A stretch of DNA of 33,483 nucleotides from a virus: positions 1 through 33,483 of the IMG/VR virus record IMGVR_UViG_3300023174_000421; one strand, 5' to 3'. The notes under the pieces were generated by a model, which did not search any database, was not told the DNA's origin, and was given only the letters and a program-made list of their open reading frames with translations. Each line of letters starts with the position of its first letter. Position 1 is the first letter of the stretch. The translations under genes and the position numbers were made by a program. This document shows positions 6,312 to 11,799 of this stretch, piece after piece.

Positions 6312-7928
6312 ATGCCAAATTCCTATTACTGGCAAGGTAGCACAGGATCAGACATCAGCAAATACGATTGGAACTACGCTCCAAATTGGAAGGTCGCCAA
6401 TTGGAGTAAGCCTTACACTCAATGGCCTGCATCCGCAACTGCACCTGGTCCCAACGATAGCGCATATGTCGGAGAATACTTTTTTGTCGCCCGTTCGCCT
6501 CTTCTCTTTGGTGGATATTCAGGAAGTGTTGCTTCTGGTACATGGTTAAATGGAGGAACAGGAGGAACAGGCACTACTTTTAGTAGCAGCCTGAGTTTGT
6601 TTAGCGGAAGATTGGCAACTCCAAAGTCAACAACAGGAACAAACTACTATCCATTTCCTTGGTTGGGTGGTGGAATCACCGGCGATATCTACTTTTGGGC
6701 TGCAAATATTGATGGATGGGACACCAATACCCTTACAGGAATCACAGGTGCAAGAGCAAATCTTGGATTGACCCTAAAGGTTGCTTACAATGCCAACATC
6801 TTCACTACAGGAAGAATCAATAGAAACTTTAATATTGGTGGTTTGGATGGAAATGGTTATCCCAATTATAGCGTTGTAAATCTAAACTTCGTACAATCCA
6901 AGAACTACAACAATGGAGGAACTGCTGCTACCCAAACCTATTTGTCCATAGGAGCGGGTAACGGAGGTTACAGCCCTTTAAGCGCAGGCGGAACCGAAGT
7001 AGGAATGGGAAATGTAACTATTAATGGTGGAGGATTCCAAAGCATCGGCATGGACAATGGCACAAGTGGATCCGTACCCGGTATATCAGGCGCATTGGCA
7101 AGACCAGTCAAGGCAAACTTGACGAATGTTGTCGCAAGCAATGCATCAGTACATAATGGCGATATCAATGTAGATAAGTCATGCACCTTTGGAACATTTA
7201 CGGTAAAGGGCGGTGCAAATCCTTATTATCTCGCAATGGACGAAAATACTCAAGTTCCAATTGGCTATAATGGTCAACAAATTAACCTTGCAGGAACTTA
7301 TAATTCCACTTCTGCCGCTAATTTGTTGGGCTGGGCACCACCAAGCGTAACATCTAGTCCGTTCATCTCGGGTGTATATCTTTATGATCAATACACAACC
7401 GTACCAGGAAATTACGATTACGATTACATTCCAACTATCCTGTTGGGCAACCCTGTTGATGGTGCAACCTTCACCGCACAGACTGTAGCAGTATTCAATG
7501 AAGTTGCTCCGTATTCCACAACTACATCTGGAAATGCACAGCGTCCTTGGAGAATTGAATTCTTCGGTGATGCAAACATCACTTCAATGAGTACAGAAGG
7601 AACCACAATTGCCGCATGGGCGCAATTGGATCCAAGTAAGCAATTGAATATTACAAGATTGACAATGGCAGAGCGGTCGGTTCTTGATCTGCAATACGCA
7701 AAGCAGTTTGACAATTGGTACTTTGGTTCCATTACAGGAAATACCGTTGCAGGCGGCATCAACTTTGCCGATGATACTTGCTATGTTATGGGTTCTGCTG
7801 GTGTTCGTCTGTACAACACCAAGATTGTCAACAATTACGATTTCCGTGCCGCAAAGGCTCTTCCAATTCAGTATGCAGAATTGGATGTTGGTCCTGCCGG
7901 TGGCGGCGGATTATTCGAAAAACCATAA
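6312..7928 (+). CDS. Large Gly/Ser/Thr/Asn-rich virion protein
   Basis: Protein of 538 residues rich in Gly, Ser, Thr, Asn, Tyr and Trp, with few charged residues and no long helices, typical of beta-structured surface proteins of virions (fibres, decoration or adhesin proteins). No specific family is recognised. It opens with an aromatic segment (YYWQGSTGSD ... YDWNYAPNW), continues in repeated Gly/Asn-rich strands and ends with a glycine tract (GPAGGGGLFEKP). It has its own late promoter and Shine-Dalgarno site, and a terminator follows, so it is a single-gene late unit. High late expression and this composition make a structural role likely. Fibre versus head decoration cannot be decided. 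Confidence 0.75.
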   Translation: MPNSYYWQGSTGSDISKYDWNYAPNWKVANWSKPYTQWPASATAPGPNDSAYVGEYFFVARSPLLFGGYSGSVASGTWLNGGTGGTGTTFSSSLSLFSGRLATPKSTTGTNYYPFPWLGGGITGDIYFWAANIDGWDTNTLTGITGARANLGLTLKVAYNANIFTTGRINRNFNIGGLDGNGYPNYSVVNLNFVQSKNYNNGGTAATQTYLSIGAGNGGYSPLSAGGTEVGMGNVTINGGGFQSIGMDNGTSGSVPGISGALARPVKANLTNVVASNASVHNGDINVDKSCTFGTFTVKGGANPYYLAMDENTQVPIGYNGQQINLAGTYNSTSAANLLGWAPPSVTSSPFISGVYLYDQYTTVPGNYDYDYIPTILLGNPVDGATFTAQTVAVFNEVAPYSTTTSGNAQRPWRIEFFGDANITSMSTEGTTIAAWAQLDPSKQLNITRLTMAERSVLDLQYAKQFDNWYFGSITGNTVAGGINFADDTCYVMGSAGVRLYNTKIVNNYDFRAAKALPIQYAELDVGPAGGGGLFEKP

Positions 7929-7953
7929 TTCATACATTTCAATACATGAAACG

Positions 7954-7982
7954 GACGGCATCGCAAGGTGCCGTCTTTTTCT
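7954..7982 (+). terminator. Rho-independent terminator
   Basis: GACGGCA and TGCCGTC form a 7-bp stem with an 8-base loop, followed by a T-tract (TTTTTCTTT). It ends the transcript of the virion protein gene. Confidence 0.88.
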
Positions 7983-7987
7983 TTCCC

Positions 7988-7995
7988 CATACATA
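7988..7995 (+). promoter_or_regulatory. Probable late promoter variant, leaderless configuration
   Basis: CATACATA lies directly after a terminator and exactly 5 bases before the ATG at 8001. The same octamer with the same 5-base gap precedes the GIY-YIG gene on the other strand (30664-30671). No Shine-Dalgarno site is present. Confidence 0.6.
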
Positions 7996-8000
7996 CTCGC

Positions 8001-8396
8001 ATGGGAATTACTCAGATCTACAAAGGCGTTGGAACAAGCACCCCACTCTTCAAGAAGTATGAGAATACTTTCTATGATCAGAGCAGTACGGGCAAGGGAC
8101 TGTGTAATGTTCGCAACAATCAAGTTTTCTTGGGTACATCAACTGCCAAGGCTCTGTTAACTGTAGTTGATGGCAAGATCTTTTCAGGTTCGGGTACAAG
8201 CAATTGCCTTTTCAATATTTCAAATGATGTGGTTTTCAAAGGTACAAGTACAAGCACCGCCCTCTACAGAATCTCTAAGAGAGCCTTGTATCAAGGGACG
8301 GGATCCAGTAAGATGGTGATCAACTGGACAGGCACTCAACTCACGGAAGTTGATATCGCCGCAGCAGTCTGGCTACTTCAATATGCGTACAACTGA
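8001..8396 (+). CDS. Repeat protein with GTST motifs, probable virion component
   Basis: Protein of 131 residues built of about five imperfect units of roughly 20 residues. Each has a G-T-S/G-T/S turn followed by a hydrophobic strand (LF-x-I) and a second V-F-x-G strand; examples are VFLGTSTAKALL, SGSGTSNCLFNI, VFKGTSTSTALYRI and LYQGTGSSKMVI. Such short beta-hairpin repeats suggest an elongated or propeller-like structure. The C-terminal 25 residues (TEVDIAAAVWLLQYAYN) are helical and outside the repeats. Its position after the large virion gene and its late-type promoter suggest a structural role. No family is recognised. Confidence 0.72.
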   Translation: MGITQIYKGVGTSTPLFKKYENTFYDQSSTGKGLCNVRNNQVFLGTSTAKALLTVVDGKIFSGSGTSNCLFNISNDVVFKGTSTSTALYRISKRALYQGTGSSKMVINWTGTQLTEVDIAAAVWLLQYAYN

Positions 8397-8520
8397 ACCT
8401 ACCCAAATTTCAAAAGACGAAAAAATTGTCAAACTTCTCACCGAATGGCTAGAAACCATTGAGGAGAAAGAAGCCGCACTTGAACTTGCTAGGGTAAATT
8501 TTGAAATGGAATGTGGCTGA
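8383..8520 (+). CDS. Small helical protein
   Basis: Open frame of 45 residues that overlaps the end of the repeat-protein gene by 14 bases and ends just before the next early promoter. The product is highly charged and probably one long helix (KIVKLLTEWLETIEEKEAALELARVNFE). No clear Shine-Dalgarno site lies before the ATG at 8383, so translation may depend on coupling. Function unknown. The call rests on the good fit between neighbours and coding-like composition. Confidence 0.5.
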   Translation: MRTTEPTQISKDEKIVKLLTEWLETIEEKEAALELARVNFEMECG

Positions 8521-8527
8521 TTTGGTA

Positions 8528-8555
8528 TTGACAGCGACCTCAAAGATGCTATAAT
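8528..8555 (+). promoter_or_regulatory. Early promoter, leaderless configuration
   Basis: TTGACA (8528-8533), a 16-bp spacer and a perfect TATAAT (8550-8555). The ATG of the next gene begins only 8 bases after the box, where transcription should start. The mRNA is therefore predicted to have no leader. Confidence 0.85.
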
Positions 8556-8562
8556 TTGGAAC

Positions 8563-8865
8563 ATGGCAAAAGCACCCAACCGTCCTCGTAACTCTCGCAC
8601 CGCAAATGGTCTCAAGCGCGGCGTTCGTGCTGAATGGGATGAACCCAAGCCCAAGCGCAAGCCTGAACCAAAGTTTGATCCGATTAAGTTCCTCAATGAC
8701 TGCATCAATGACAAGGAAGCATACAGCGCAAAGGAACGAGCAGGATTTCGCAAAGTTCTTGAGCAGTATGAAAAGATCGTCCTTGAGAACGAAAGTCTGT
8801 ATGAAGCGGAATGGGATCGTAATTGTCAGGGCGCGTATGGAAAGTTTCTTGACGAAAAAGAATAA
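8563..8865 (+). CDS. Hypothetical early protein
   Basis: Protein of 100 residues with a basic, Pro-rich N-terminal third (PNRPRNSRTANGLKRG, KPKRKPEPK) and a charged helical C-terminal part (KERAGFRKVLEQYEKIVLENESLYEAEWD). No family recognised. The basic start might bind nucleic acid. The promoter's -10 box ends 7 bases before the ATG, and no Shine-Dalgarno site is present. A Lys-rich membrane-protein gene follows 19 bases after the stop and is likely co-transcribed. Confidence 0.72.
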   Translation: MAKAPNRPRNSRTANGLKRGVRAEWDEPKPKRKPEPKFDPIKFLNDCINDKEAYSAKERAGFRKVLEQYEKIVLENESLYEAEWDRNCQGAYGKFLDEKE

Positions 8866-8884
8866 GAGTAAATAAGGAGAACAC

Positions 8885-9301
8885 ATGAGCAAGAAGAAAA
8901 AGCCAACCACAAAGAAGAACACAAAGACTCCTGTTACCAAGAAGGTGACAAAGAGAAGCAAGCCCAAGTCCAAGAATGTTGTCGTGGAGAACAACTATGT
9001 AAACGACAGCACAAAGTTCTGGCAAGACTTTGAGAAGGATCTTCTCTATTCCAAGGATGCCAAGGAGATTTTCGTTACTCCTATTGATCACAGCAACAAG
9101 ATCTACTCAACGAACAAGTTGATTGCGGATCTTCCAAAGTCCTCAAAGTCTTGGAGCAAGAAGTATGCCGAGAACTTGGATGAAGCATGGTCGGAAGTAG
9201 TCACTTACCTCTTTGAGCATCCGCTGATTGCTTCAATTGCCGCTACCACAATTGTGTTTATAATTGTCATGGCAGTTATGATTCTGATGGGTCATAAGTA
9301 A
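8885..9301 (+). CDS. Lys-rich membrane-anchored protein
   Basis: Protein of 138 residues. The first 35 residues are a Lys/Thr/Ser-rich tail (KKKKPTTKKNTKTPVTKK), the middle is soluble and mixed, and the last 30 residues form one transmembrane helix (about 112-135, IASIAATTIVFIIVMAVMILM). This is the layout of a C-tail-anchored protein with a basic region that could contact DNA or RNA. AGGAG lies 5 bases before the ATG. The tRNA pair begins only 7 bases after the stop, so the tRNAs are probably carved from the same transcript. No family is recognised. Confidence 0.72.
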   Translation: MSKKKKPTTKKNTKTPVTKKVTKRSKPKSKNVVVENNYVNDSTKFWQDFEKDLLYSKDAKEIFVTPIDHSNKIYSTNKLIADLPKSSKSWSKKYAENLDEAWSEVVTYLFEHPLIASIAATTIVFIIVMAVMILMGHK

Positions 9302-9307
9302 ACAGTT

Positions 9308-9390
9308 GGGAGTGTACTCAAGCGGTCAACGAGGACAGACTGTAAATCTGTTGGCTTATGCCTACGAAGGTTCAAATCCTTCCGCTCCCA
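9308..9390 (+). tRNA. tRNA-Tyr (GUA)
   Basis: Class II cloverleaf of 83 nt. The acceptor GGGAGTG pairs with CGCTCCC (one G-U), the anticodon stem ACAGA/TCTGT closes loop CTGTAAA with anticodon GTA at 9342-9344, and a long variable arm and T-loop TTCAAAT follow. The discriminator is A and CCA is not encoded. Confidence 0.93.
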
Positions 9391-9393
9391 TTT

Positions 9394-9465
9394 GCCATTT
9401 TAGCACAGAGGTAGTGCAGTTCACTTGTAATGAACAGGTCATCGGTTCAAATCCGATAAATGGCT
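9394..9465 (+). tRNA. tRNA-Thr (UGU)
   Basis: Complete cloverleaf of 72 nt. GCCATTT/AAATGGC acceptor, GCAC/GTGC D-stem, GTTCA/TGAAC anticodon stem with loop CTTGTAA (anticodon TGT at 9426-9428), ATCGG/CCGAT T-stem, discriminator U. It lies three bases after tRNA-Tyr, so the two are co-transcribed. Confidence 0.95.
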
Positions 9466-9502
9466 TTTGTTTGAGATGTGGACAATTTAACAAGGAGTGC
9501 AA

Positions 9503-9751
9503 ATGAGCATCAATACTCTCCCCGCCTTGGATCTCGCTGATCGTTTTGATAAGGCTGCTGATATGCAGAAGAAATCAGAACGCAATAAGATCTTCATGGA
9601 GATCACTTACCCTATGGCTAATGATGCGATTCGTTCTTTGCGCGAATTGTCTTCTCTTGTTGCAAAGGCTCAAGAGATTCTTGGTAACAGCAATCCCGAA
9701 TTCACTCAAATGATTTCGGACGCTGAAGCCAAGAACATCATCAAGCAGTAA
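9503..9751 (+). CDS. Hypothetical helical protein
   Basis: Protein of 82 residues, mostly helical and charged (DRFDKAADMQKKSERNKIFME, RSLRELSSLVAKAQEILG). No family recognised. The ATG at 9503 is chosen over the ATG six bases earlier because AAGGAG lies 6 bases upstream of it. It follows the tRNA pair, and its 3' end overlaps the 3' end of the convergent ADP-ribosyltransferase gene by 11 bases. Confidence 0.7.
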   Translation: MSINTLPALDLADRFDKAADMQKKSERNKIFMEITYPMANDAIRSLRELSSLVAKAQEILGNSNPEFTQMISDAEAKNIIKQ

Positions 9752-10439
9752 TACGAAGTCCTGCCGTGGTTGCCAAGTGATCAATGACGGGTTGTGATAC
9801 CCCTTCAATCATCTTCAGGTATTGCACGGGAATCAGGAACTTGCATGGGAGCGAGTCATTACTCACTCTTACTATCTCCTGCTCATTGCTGAACTTTGCA
9901 GTTCGCTTGCTGCTCATCTTCAGATTCTTGACAAATGAGGTGTTGAACAGCATCTCGTTCTTTGACGGTACTGCAATCACAATAGCAGGAACAATCTTCT
10001 TCTTGCGCCACGATGGAAAATCAATGGCAAAGAATTCTGCACGAATCTTGCTAGCAGACCACGATTGAATTGGATACTTGGATTGATAGTTTCCCGTGCC
10101 GATGATCTCTTGACGAGTATCATCAACAAATTTCCAATCCTTTATCTTGAGAATGTCAGGCATCGTCATTCTCACCCCACGATAAACAAGGCTGACATTG
10201 GGCTGAAGTTCGTTGGGGAACTTGCCTTTGCATTTTAATAGTTCACGAAAAGCGTTGACCACAGTTTCGGGTTTGTCCCGATAAGTCAATTTGTCGCTGA
10301 AGAAACTTTGAACTGCTTTTCTAATTTCCTTTTCTTGGGTCAAGTCCCTTTCCCCACCGTTTAAATCTCCAAAAAGGGTATTTCCAAAAATACGGGCGCA
10401 GTCGTCTTCCTGCAAAAGATGTTCCAAAAGTCTCTTCAT
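9741..10439 (-). CDS. Alt-like mono-ADP-ribosyltransferase
   Basis: Protein of 232 residues with the R-S-E signature of arginine-type ADP-ribosyltransferases: YRG (R87), SWS (S126-S128), and EQE (E186, E188) in NEQEIV. These enzymes move ADP-ribose from NAD to protein arginines; T4 Alt and ModA modify host RNA polymerase. The N-terminus MKRLLEHLLQED resembles the short start of T4 Alt and has an L-Q-E site that a prohead protease could cut, so the protein may be packaged and injected. The start at 10439 is fixed by a late promoter box 5 bases upstream. A 52-codon upstream extension is rejected because it would run through that promoter and the divergent gene. It is much shorter than Alt, with a single catalytic domain. 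Confidence 0.78.
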   Translation of the reverse strand: MKRLLEHLLQEDDCARIFGNTLFGDLNGGERDLTQEKEIRKAVQSFFSDKLTYRDKPETVVNAFRELLKCKGKFPNELQPNVSLVYRGVRMTMPDILKIKDWKFVDDTRQEIIGTGNYQSKYPIQSWSASKIRAEFFAIDFPSWRKKKIVPAIVIAVPSKNEMLFNTSFVKNLKMSSKRTAKFSNEQEIVRVSNDSLPCKFLIPVQYLKMIEGVSQPVIDHLATTAGLRITA

Positions 10440-10444
10440 GTGGG

Positions 10445-10451
10445 TATTTAG
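10445..10451 (-). promoter_or_regulatory. Late promoter, leaderless configuration
   Basis: On the minus strand this reads CTAAATA, then CCCAC, then ATG. Transcription starting 6 bases after the box begins at the A of the ADP-ribosyltransferase start codon. It lies back to back with the early promoter at 10455-10483. Confidence 0.82.
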
Positions 10452-10454
10452 GGG

Positions 10455-10483
10455 TTGACAGAAGGCAGGGCTTGGTTTATACT
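10455..10483 (+). promoter_or_regulatory. Early promoter, near-leaderless configuration
   Basis: TTGACA (10455-10460), a 17-bp spacer and TATACT (10478-10483). The ATG at 10492 lies 8 bases after the box, so the leader would be 0-2 bases. It is divergent from the late promoter 3 bp away. Confidence 0.87.
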
Positions 10484-10491
10484 TCACCCTA

Positions 10492-10992
10492 ATGGAAAAC
10501 ACCAACGACAACATCTCCATCCTCCGTGCTACCGTAGACAAGCAGAAGAATACGATTGAGAGCATGGGCAACTCAAACAACCTTCTTCGCACCATCGTTG
10601 AGCGTCAGCGAGGAATCATGGATGAACAGAGTCGCCGCATGAGTGGCTACCTCTCTGTCATTGACTTCATCTCTACTCTTGCGCGATCCAAGAATGTTGT
10701 CATCCCTTTGGACAAGATCACGGATTTGCTTGACGCAAAGACCAATGATGACCGTGACCGTCTGCTCGTTCAGTTCAAGATGGAAATCGTGCAGGATGTG
10801 CTGAACGAATTTGAAAAGACTGTGGAAACTTTCAATGGGCATGATGAGCCGCCCGTGTTCAATGATGCAGATTCGTGGGCATCACCTGAATGGGACGATG
10901 GTGCCTACGCTCCACCGCCCGAAGAGGTTAACACGGATATCACCAAGTGGAAGGTCTTTGACCGAAAGTGGAGGATGTTTGGCAATGGCTAA
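10492..10992 (+). CDS. Coiled-coil early protein
   Basis: Protein of 166 residues. The first 55 residues look like a coiled coil (ISILRATVDKQKNTIESM, LLRTIVERQRGIMDEQSRRM). A second helical region (DRDRLLVQFKMEIVQDVLNEFEKTVETF) is followed by an acidic, Pro-rich tail with many aromatics (SWASPEWDDGAYAPPPEE). No family recognised. It is first in a three-gene operon driven by the early promoter at 10455-10483. No Shine-Dalgarno site is present, in line with a leaderless message. Its end contains the GGAGG used by the next gene. Confidence 0.75.
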   Translation: MENTNDNISILRATVDKQKNTIESMGNSNNLLRTIVERQRGIMDEQSRRMSGYLSVIDFISTLARSKNVVIPLDKITDLLDAKTNDDRDRLLVQFKMEIVQDVLNEFEKTVETFNGHDEPPVFNDADSWASPEWDDGAYAPPPEEVNTDITKWKVFDRKWRMFGNG

Positions 10993-11116
10993 GATTCGCA
11001 AAGCAAAGGTTTCCAAGCCAAAGAAGGCAAAGGGACCAAAGAAGGCAAATAGTTCTAAGAAGTCAAAGGGACCAAAGAAGGCACAAGGACCAAAGAAGGC
11101 ACAAGGACCACGATAA
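10985..11116 (+). CDS. Lys-rich repeat protein, histone H1-tail-like
   Basis: Protein of 43 residues that is nearly half Lys, with tandem KGPKKA / QGPKKA units after a short start (MAKIRKAKVSKPKKA). The composition resembles the C-terminal tails of histone H1 and of bacterial H1-like proteins, which bind DNA without sequence specificity. The DNA shows near-perfect 18-bp tandem repeats from about 11039 to 11113, so the copy number can expand or shrink. The ATG overlaps the previous stop region and is served by GGAGG within that gene. The stop overlaps the next ATG (TAATG). It might bind DNA or RNA polymerase, but this is inferred from composition alone. Confidence 0.7.
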   Translation: MAKIRKAKVSKPKKAKGPKKANSSKKSKGPKKAQGPKKAQGPR

Positions 11117-11403
11117 TGTTGAATAAAGAATCAATGACAAAGATGCTCCGCGAGAGCGAAACAGGTTGTGAAGTCAAGTTCCGCAAGGTTGATGGAACCG
11201 AGCGCACAATGTGGTGTACTCTCAATCCCGCGCTTATGCCGCAGATTGAGGAAAAGCCCAAGAGCGAAAAGCCCAAGAAGACAGGGCTTACAGAAAGCAA
11301 CGATCATGTTGTTGCTTGGGATTTGGAGAAGAGTGCTTGGCGTTCCTTCCGCTGCGATTCCATCCTGCTGTTTAGCAGGGAGCGGGTTGCCGTGCAGAAA
11401 TGA
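11116..11403 (+). CDS. SH3-fold DUF2693-like protein
   Basis: Protein of 95 residues. The pattern GCEVKFRKVDGTERTMWCTLNP near residues 17-38, a Lys/Pro-rich linker, and HVVAWDLEKSAWRSFRCDSI near the C-terminus match a small SH3-barrel family found in T4-like phages (DUF2693 type: F-x-K-x-DGT-x-R-x-M-x-C-T-L-N, then VWDLE-x-x-x-WR-x-FR). Its role is unknown. The ATG overlaps the previous stop and AAGGA lies 8 bases upstream. It ends a three-gene early operon, and tRNA genes follow 23 bases later. Confidence 0.78.
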   Translation: MLNKESMTKMLRESETGCEVKFRKVDGTERTMWCTLNPALMPQIEEKPKSEKPKKTGLTESNDHVVAWDLEKSAWRSFRCDSILLFSRERVAVQK

Positions 11404-11426
11404 CGAGAGCAAATTACGCTTAATTC

Positions 11427-11500
11427 GTCCTCGTAGCGCAGTTGGATAGAGCAGTTGCCTTCTAAGCAACAGGTCACAGGTTCAAGTCCTGTCGGGGACG
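11427..11500 (+). tRNA. tRNA-Arg (UCU)
   Basis: Complete cloverleaf of 74 nt. GTCCTCG/CGGGGAC acceptor, GTTGC/GCAAC anticodon stem with loop CTTCTAA (anticodon TCT at 11461-11463), CACAG/CTGTC T-arm region with TTCAAGT loop, discriminator G. It is separated by 5 bases from the intron-containing tRNA-Lys. Confidence 0.93.
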
Positions 11501-11505
11501 CTTAC

Positions 11506-11762
11506 GCTCTCGTAACTCAACTGGTAGAGTAGCGGACTTCATAGGAGCATTACATTAGGAATGGTGTAATGAATCCCGTCAAATTCGGTGAACGGCTAAA
11601 TGCCCAACGCCGAGCCAAGCGCAGAAATGCGAAGGTGTAGAGACTTGACGGCGGGCATCCAGAACGGATGAAGGCAAAGTCCAGACCACGAACCGCAAGG
11701 GCGGCGCAAGCCGAAGTGGTAAGTTAATCCGCAAGTTATGGGTTCAAGTCCCATCGGGAGCA
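11506..11762 (+). tRNA. tRNA-Lys (UUU) interrupted by a group I intron
   Basis: Exons 11506-11539 and 11724-11762 join into a perfect 73-nt tRNA. Acceptor GCTCTCG/CGGGAGC, D-stem ACTC/GAGT, anticodon stem GCGGA/TCCGC, loop CTTTTAA, variable AAGTT, T-stem ATGGG/CCCAT, discriminator A. The joined anticodon is TTT, with the break between positions 34 and 35, the same site used by the classic cyanobacterial tRNA-Leu intron. Read without splicing, the anticodon loop would be grossly misfolded, so splicing is needed for a functional tRNA. CCA is not encoded. Confidence 0.92.
11540..11723 (+). ncRNA. Compact group I intron (184 nt) in tRNA-Lys
   Basis: All core helices can be drawn. P2 is CATTACA (11548-11554) with TGTAATG (11565-11571). 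P3 is CCGTCAA (11576-11582) with TTGACGG (11645-11651). P4-P6 lie between them: TTCGG/CCGAG, GGC/GCC, and CGC/GCG. P7 is GACTT (11642-11646) with AAGTC (11677-11681), P8 is CATCC/GGATG, and P9 is CCAC/GTGG with two small inner hairpins. The R segment GTAGAGACTTGACGG and S segment AAAGTCCAG are the conserved core. The 5' exon ends in U, which can pair with G in P1, and the intron ends in G. It has no ORF. The architecture resembles the tRNA-intron subgroup IC3; splicing itself is inferred. Confidence 0.92.
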
Positions 11763-11770
11763 TTGTTTTA

Positions 11771-11777
11771 CTAAATA
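11771..11777 (+). promoter_or_regulatory. Late promoter of the HNH gene
   Basis: CTAAATA. Transcription should begin at G 11783, inside the 5' arm of the hairpin that holds the HNH ribosome-binding site. Confidence 0.82.
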
Positions 11778-11798
11778 GATTAGCAGGAGGTGCTAATC
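11778..11798 (+). promoter_or_regulatory. Hairpin presenting or sequestering the HNH Shine-Dalgarno site
   Basis: GATTAGCA (11778-11785) and TGCTAATC (11791-11798) form a perfect 8-bp stem whose 5-base loop is GGAGG, one base before the ATG at 11800. Transcripts read through from upstream can form it. Those from the late promoter start at 11783 and lose five bases of the 5' arm. This is the layout known for T4 homing endonuclease I-TevI, where early messages are translationally silenced and late ones are active. Confidence 0.8.
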
Positions 11799-11799
11799 T

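Noticed and set aside
8869-8874. TAAATA box before the gene at 8885
   Set aside because: Starting 6 bases after it would delete the AGGAG site while still leaving a 5-base leader. It does not match either the leadered or the leaderless pattern, and the first base before it is G.
10440-10595. A 52-codon N-terminal extension of the ADP-ribosyltransferase
   Set aside because: It would run through the late promoter box and the divergent gene's start; the peptide looks like reverse-strand noise.
11506-11762. Reading the interrupted tRNA as tRNA-Met or Ile with a CAU anticodon near 11540
   Set aside because: The CTTCAT in the 5' exon would give an 8-base loop, and the following 184 nt cannot fit a tRNA. 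Joining after T 11539 and before T 11724 gives a perfect seven-base Lys loop.
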